From Tillandsia leiboldiana (Eukaryota; Streptophyta; Magnoliopsida; Poales; Bromeliaceae), in assembly GCA_029204045.2 (NCBI GenBank), contig CM055060.1, positions 56,371,679 through 56,435,678 of the forward strand: DNA of 64,000 nt, in the 5' to 3' direction. Below the pieces are notes generated by a model that saw only the letters and a program-made list of their open reading frames with translations, had not been told where the DNA came from and searched no databases. How positions within the stretch are numbered: the first letter of the stretch is position 1; each line of letters starts with the position of its first letter. The translations under genes were made by a program, and so were the position numbers. This document shows positions 57,607 through 64,000 of the stretch, one piece after another.

Positions 57607-58575
57607 CTTAAGAATGAGCCCCCAATCCGCAATATAAGATGAAAAAAAATACAAAAAATGATCACCTAGCTTAAGTTTACATGTGGAAAGAAATGTGCGC
57701 CAAAGTTTAGGATTTGGTATTTAGGTGCTGTCGATATATACTTACTAGAGCCATTTTGGTATTAAAATCTATCTAACGTTTTTGGATAAAATAAAGCAGA
57801 GAGGAATATACGATAATACATATATTACGTACGAAAATAAACAGATATACAATCCCATAAATACCTCATCCCGCGCTTGCTTCCAACAAAGTAATTTGAA
57901 CTGCACACACCGTAGTTAGCAACAGCAAGACCAAATAAGCGCTTAGGACTAAAGAGACAAGTTTACAAGAATTATGGTCATACATTTTAGGTGGTAGTTA
58001 CAATTTGCTTGCTCAGCTATTTGATGACTGTTGAAGATTTCAGTGTTTATCCAGCTACCCAACAACTAAGATAAAAACCAAAACTAACTTCAATTCTTAT
58101 AATTTTTCACCAGTATCATTCTTCTGCAACTCAACCATTCTTCCGAAATGTTGAATGAACATGCACATATCTAGGAATTCAAGGGGTAATGTTACAGAAA
58201 AACAAATTACAGTACAATTTTTATGTCAGAGAAGTCATACAACCGATGCACGGAACTGCTATCATATAGAATTAGGAATCATTCTTACTACTAATAACAC
58301 ACCTCCAATAAAAACCATGCTTACTATCTAATAAAAAAGCGAAAACAATGAAACTGTTGAGCCGATTCAGTATACAAGTATGACAGGATACTTTTTTGTT
58401 CAAATGTGTCACCAGTGAAAAGCCGCCCAATTTACATTATAAAGAGTCTTTAGACAGTAAGTGCCGTGAATTAAGTACGTACATGAAAACTTTTTCATCG
58501 ACATAAAAAGTTTGAACAGATTCAGCAAGATGATTAGATGGTATTTTATGCATAAAAGGAAGTTCAGGTTCAGTA
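57538..58575. other. Intergenic and 3' flanking DNA of the HVA22-like gene
   Basis: Contains a 32-nt A run at about 57572-57604. The minus-strand 3' UTR of the HVA22-like gene probably covers the last few hundred bases. No other exon seen. Confidence 0.45.
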
Positions 58576-58725
58576 TCAATGATTGTCATGAAAGATGGGA
58601 TAATTTTCAGTACCCCAGGGATTCGTTTCTTCTTCGTACTTTGCTTTGCTTTCAGCTGGCCATCGGCTGCTCCGAGAATTTGATACACTTCTAGCCTGTA
58701 AAATACCCTCGAAATTGAGAAACTC

Positions 58726-58773
<48 letters not shown>

Positions 58774-60438
58774 GAAATGGATATTCAATGGTTGGATTTT
58801 ACCTCGTGAAGTTCCAATTAATATATCTGATTTGACTGCCTAAGTTACGTTCAGCTACCTATTTTGAAATAACATCATAGTTCGAGTAGTGTCGATATGT
58901 TTTCGCCCGAAAAAAATGTTTGTAATACTCTATGTCCCCCACACGGGATGCAATTATCGCACTCTCACTATTTTCTCTAAACAACTAATTTGAGCGAGTC
59001 CACAAAATGCTCTGCCGAGATGCGTAGGTATTATAGGGATGCTGTAATGTGTTGACACGAGCACGCATACCTTGCTTACGAGCTCCTCGAATGCCTCTAA
59101 TCCGTTCGATTCGATATATCTCTCTGCAGCCAATAGTACATCATCAGGTCTACTCAAATCGTCTTTCTTCCTAGCAAAAGGCCAGATGTTGATTATCTGC
59201 TGGTTGACGAGCAGCGGCCTCACGAAGTGTTGATAAACGTATGCGGCGCCATTAAAGTAGGGCAAGACCAACCAACAACTGAATGCGAGTTTTGCGTAAG
59301 ACCAAAAAGGAAGCCTGCACAATAAATTTGTCCACACAATTACATTAATTTTACTGTTAGCAACGAGCGCACAAACTAAACAAAATCAATTGGCGATCAC
59401 GACAGAAAAGTAAAACCAAAATTACACGACAGAGAATTAACACACAGATTTACGTGAAAAAATTTTTTGCAGAGAAAAAACCACGGACGAAAGAGGAGAG
59501 ATTTCACTATGTAGAAAGGAGAAAATACAAGAGTTCTACTTCATACAATCGCTCGATCTCACTCTAGGGCAAACAAAAGAGAAATTAGGGTTTTTCTTTA
59601 GCGGATCGGATCCGTACCGACATCCACAAAATTTCTCATCGCACCGCGAAGCCGTCGGCGAACCTGAATCATAATATCGAAGCGATTCTGATTTTGAGTC
59701 ACATCTAACACTTACATCTTTACATGAAGCATAAGTTAAGAGACTGTAAATCAAGCCATTCTAAGTCCACAACATCTAAGAGAAAAGAACAATTGCTCAC
59801 CATTCGATTACTCTCGCAAGCGTAAGCTCGAACAACGTGAGGAACGAGTACAACACCCAGTAAGTGAGCCACTGCTGATCATCGGCAGGGGATTTTGTCT
59901 CTATTGCCTTGACAGAAGCATACCTGCGAGAACATGTTCTTAGGCAGAGAATCTACAAGAAAGAAAAATGGAACAGATGTTTGAAAAAACATATATAATC
60001 TGGCACTTACAGAGGATAAGCAAGTGTGATCACTGGCCTGCAGATGAACCAAATGCAAATATAGTCAGGAATACGAGAAAACAGAAACAATAATTGAATA
60101 ATCGAAGTAAGAGTTACTGCCCATGTATGATCATTGCTACATATATCCAATAATTCTTGCCCTTTTTATAAAATTAATCAAGAACATGCACGATTTTCAC
60201 ATAATCAAACTACAAAACCAAACCGGTTTTAGGTGCAAAATTAGGAGCAAAAGAGAAATAAAGTAGCGATTTCCATCTACCACAAATTTTATGATCAAAA
60301 TAGCGGGTTTGTCTAAGAAAAAAATTAGATTAAGAGAAAAAAAAAAAAAAAAAACGAAAAATAAAATAGTAGGGTTGCTTACCCAGCAAGAACATCGAAA
60401 TTTTTGGCCACCACTCTGAAGAAGGATCCCGAACCCAT
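58576..60438 (-). CDS. HVA22-like protein (TB2/DP1/HVA22, REEP family)
   Basis: 189 aa from five exons (high to low): 60438-60383, 60037-60011, 59923-59801, 59314-59071 and 58695-58576; every joint keeps phase. N-terminus MGSGSFFRVVAKNFDVLAGP. The TB2/DP1/HVA22 domain covers about residues 10-110, with ITLAYPLYASVKAIETKS, DDQQWLTYWVLYSFLTLFEL and LPFWSYAKLAFSCWLVLPYF, then GAAYVYQHFVRP. Hydrophobic segments are expected to form membrane hairpins in the ER. The C-terminal ~80 residues are polar (FARKKDDLSRPDD, then a basic and acidic tail ending YPIFHDNH). HVA22 proteins are ER-shaping proteins of the REEP/Yop1 type; some are induced by ABA and stress and restrain vesicle traffic and autophagy. 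The 27-nt exon 2 is unusually small. A (TA)n tract lies in the last intron (58731-58771). Confidence 0.9.
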
Positions 60439-60587
60439 TATTGATTATTTTCTCCTCCTCTATCAATCAAAACCTAATTTTCGTGCTCTCTCCTCCTCTC
60501 TTTCTGTTGTGGCAGGTGAATAAAAGTTTTCCGTGTAAGGGACCTTGACGGAGAAGTTATTTGGAAAATGTTTTGTGAACATTCTAA
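60439..60587 (-). promoter_or_regulatory. Short leader and promoter region of the HVA22-like gene
   Basis: Only about 150 bp separate the ATG from the family E element at 60588, so the promoter must include, or lie beyond, that transposon. It contains a CT-rich leader (minus strand GA-rich, 60484-60503). Confidence 0.4.
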
Positions 60588-61365
<778 letters not shown>

Positions 61366-61368
61366 TAA

Positions 61369-63568
<2,200 letters not shown>

Positions 63569-63740
63569 GGAAAATACTATGTGTACACCCCATCCGGGGT
63601 GTACATCCTACACCCTCACCCATCCAATGGGTGAGGGTGTGAGAAGGGGTCACATCAAGTGACCCCAAAGACACCCCAACCATTGGATGGGTGGGGTGTA
63701 GGATATACACTCCTTACGGGGTGTACATATAGCATTGCTC
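63569..63740. mobile_element. MITE, family D copy 2 (172 bp)
   Basis: Starts GGAAAATACTATGTGTACAC and ends, read inversely, GAGCAATGCTATATGTACAC. It is the same length and inner order as copy 1 at 1381-1552 (TGTGANNAGGGGTCACNTNA, then GTGACCC) and in the same orientation. The flanking 9-mers (TTTAAAATA, TATTATATA) agree at only 6 of 9 positions. Confidence 0.8.
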
Positions 63741-63749
63741 TATTATATA

Positions 63750-63857
63750 GGAAAATATTTTTTATACACTCCTAAGGGGGTATACATCTTACACCTCATT
63801 CTTGGATGGATGAGATTTACATCATACATTCTAAAATCAGGTGTATATGTAGCATCC

Positions 63858-63860
<3 letters not shown>
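63750..63860. mobile_element. MITE, family D copy 3 (internally shortened)
   Basis: Starts GGAAAATATTTTTTATACAC and ends read inversely GAGGGATGCTACATATACAC. It lacks the central GGGGTCAC segment. A (TA)n tract follows immediately (63861-63893). Confidence 0.65.

Positions 63861-63893
<33 letters not shown>
63861..63893. repeat. (TA)n microsatellite
   Basis: About 16 TA units touching the right end of the family D copy. The last 107 bases of the window are AT-rich and unassigned. Confidence 0.9.
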
Positions 63894-63896
<3 letters not shown>

Positions 63897-64000
63897 TACT
63901 TAACATAATTTTCTTTATAATTTTAAATAAAATTTAAAGCTTTAAAAAAATTTTACGACTACACTGCACGACTTTATTTATTTATTTATTTATATTTCAA

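Overview
The window is nuclear DNA of a flowering plant, most likely a monocot. It has GT-AG introns, AT-rich intergenic DNA against GC-richer exons, a TATA microsatellite load that is extreme even for a plant, and plant-only families (PRAF-type PH-RCC1-FYVE-BRX protein, PRE/ILI atypical HLH protein, plant mobile domain, SKIP11-type F-box/kelch). The species cannot be proved from the sequence; a bromeliad-like genome such as pineapple would fit, but that is a guess.

Five host genes can be modelled with confidence. (1) A SKIP11-like F-box/kelch protein (5147-6496, +), with a 5' UTR intron. (2) An 86-aa PRE/ILI atypical HLH protein (39522-40026, +, 2 exons). (3) An EB1C-like microtubule plus-end protein (44062-47825, +, 8 exons, 271 aa). 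(4) A PRAF-type PH/RCC1/FYVE/BRX protein (55625-49328, -, 9 coding exons, 1036 aa), convergent with EB1. (5) An HVA22/DP1/REEP family protein (60438-58576, -, 5 exons, 189 aa). All exon joints were checked for phase by hand. Two weaker exon candidates are listed (15493-15606 and 19824-19994, both -).

The rest is dominated by transposons. An apparently complete L1-type LINE (8575-15354) has both ORFs open and perfect 15-18 bp target-site duplications. A 4.7-kb Mutator-like element (34099-38783) has a perfect 9-bp target duplication, ~450-bp terminal inverted repeats built from nested palindromes, a broken transposase C-terminus and a multi-exon plant-mobile-domain gene. Its visible point lesions all fit C-to-T (or G-to-A) decay.

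Between 21 and 33.3 kb there is no host gene, only a dense nest of short inverted-repeat elements (called families A, B, C and E here). Nearly every family A, B and C copy abuts a long (TA)n tract; Tourist/Harbinger-like elements (family E) insert into one another and into family A copies; and a ~1.5-kb AT-rich array of ~45-bp units has a higher-order period. Two further repeat families (D and F) occur at both ends of the window.

Layout: 1-4.2 kb repeats and AT-rich DNA; 4.2-6.5 kb F-box/kelch gene; 8.6-15.4 kb LINE; 15.4-21 kb sparse DNA; 21-33.3 kb MITE and TA nest; 34.1-38.8 kb MULE; 39.4-40 kb HLH gene; 43.9-47.9 kb EB1; 49.3-56.4 kb PRAF; 57-57.5 kb family F repeat; 58.6-60.4 kb HVA22-like; 60.6-64 kb repeats. 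The host genes are neighbours without any operon-like relation.
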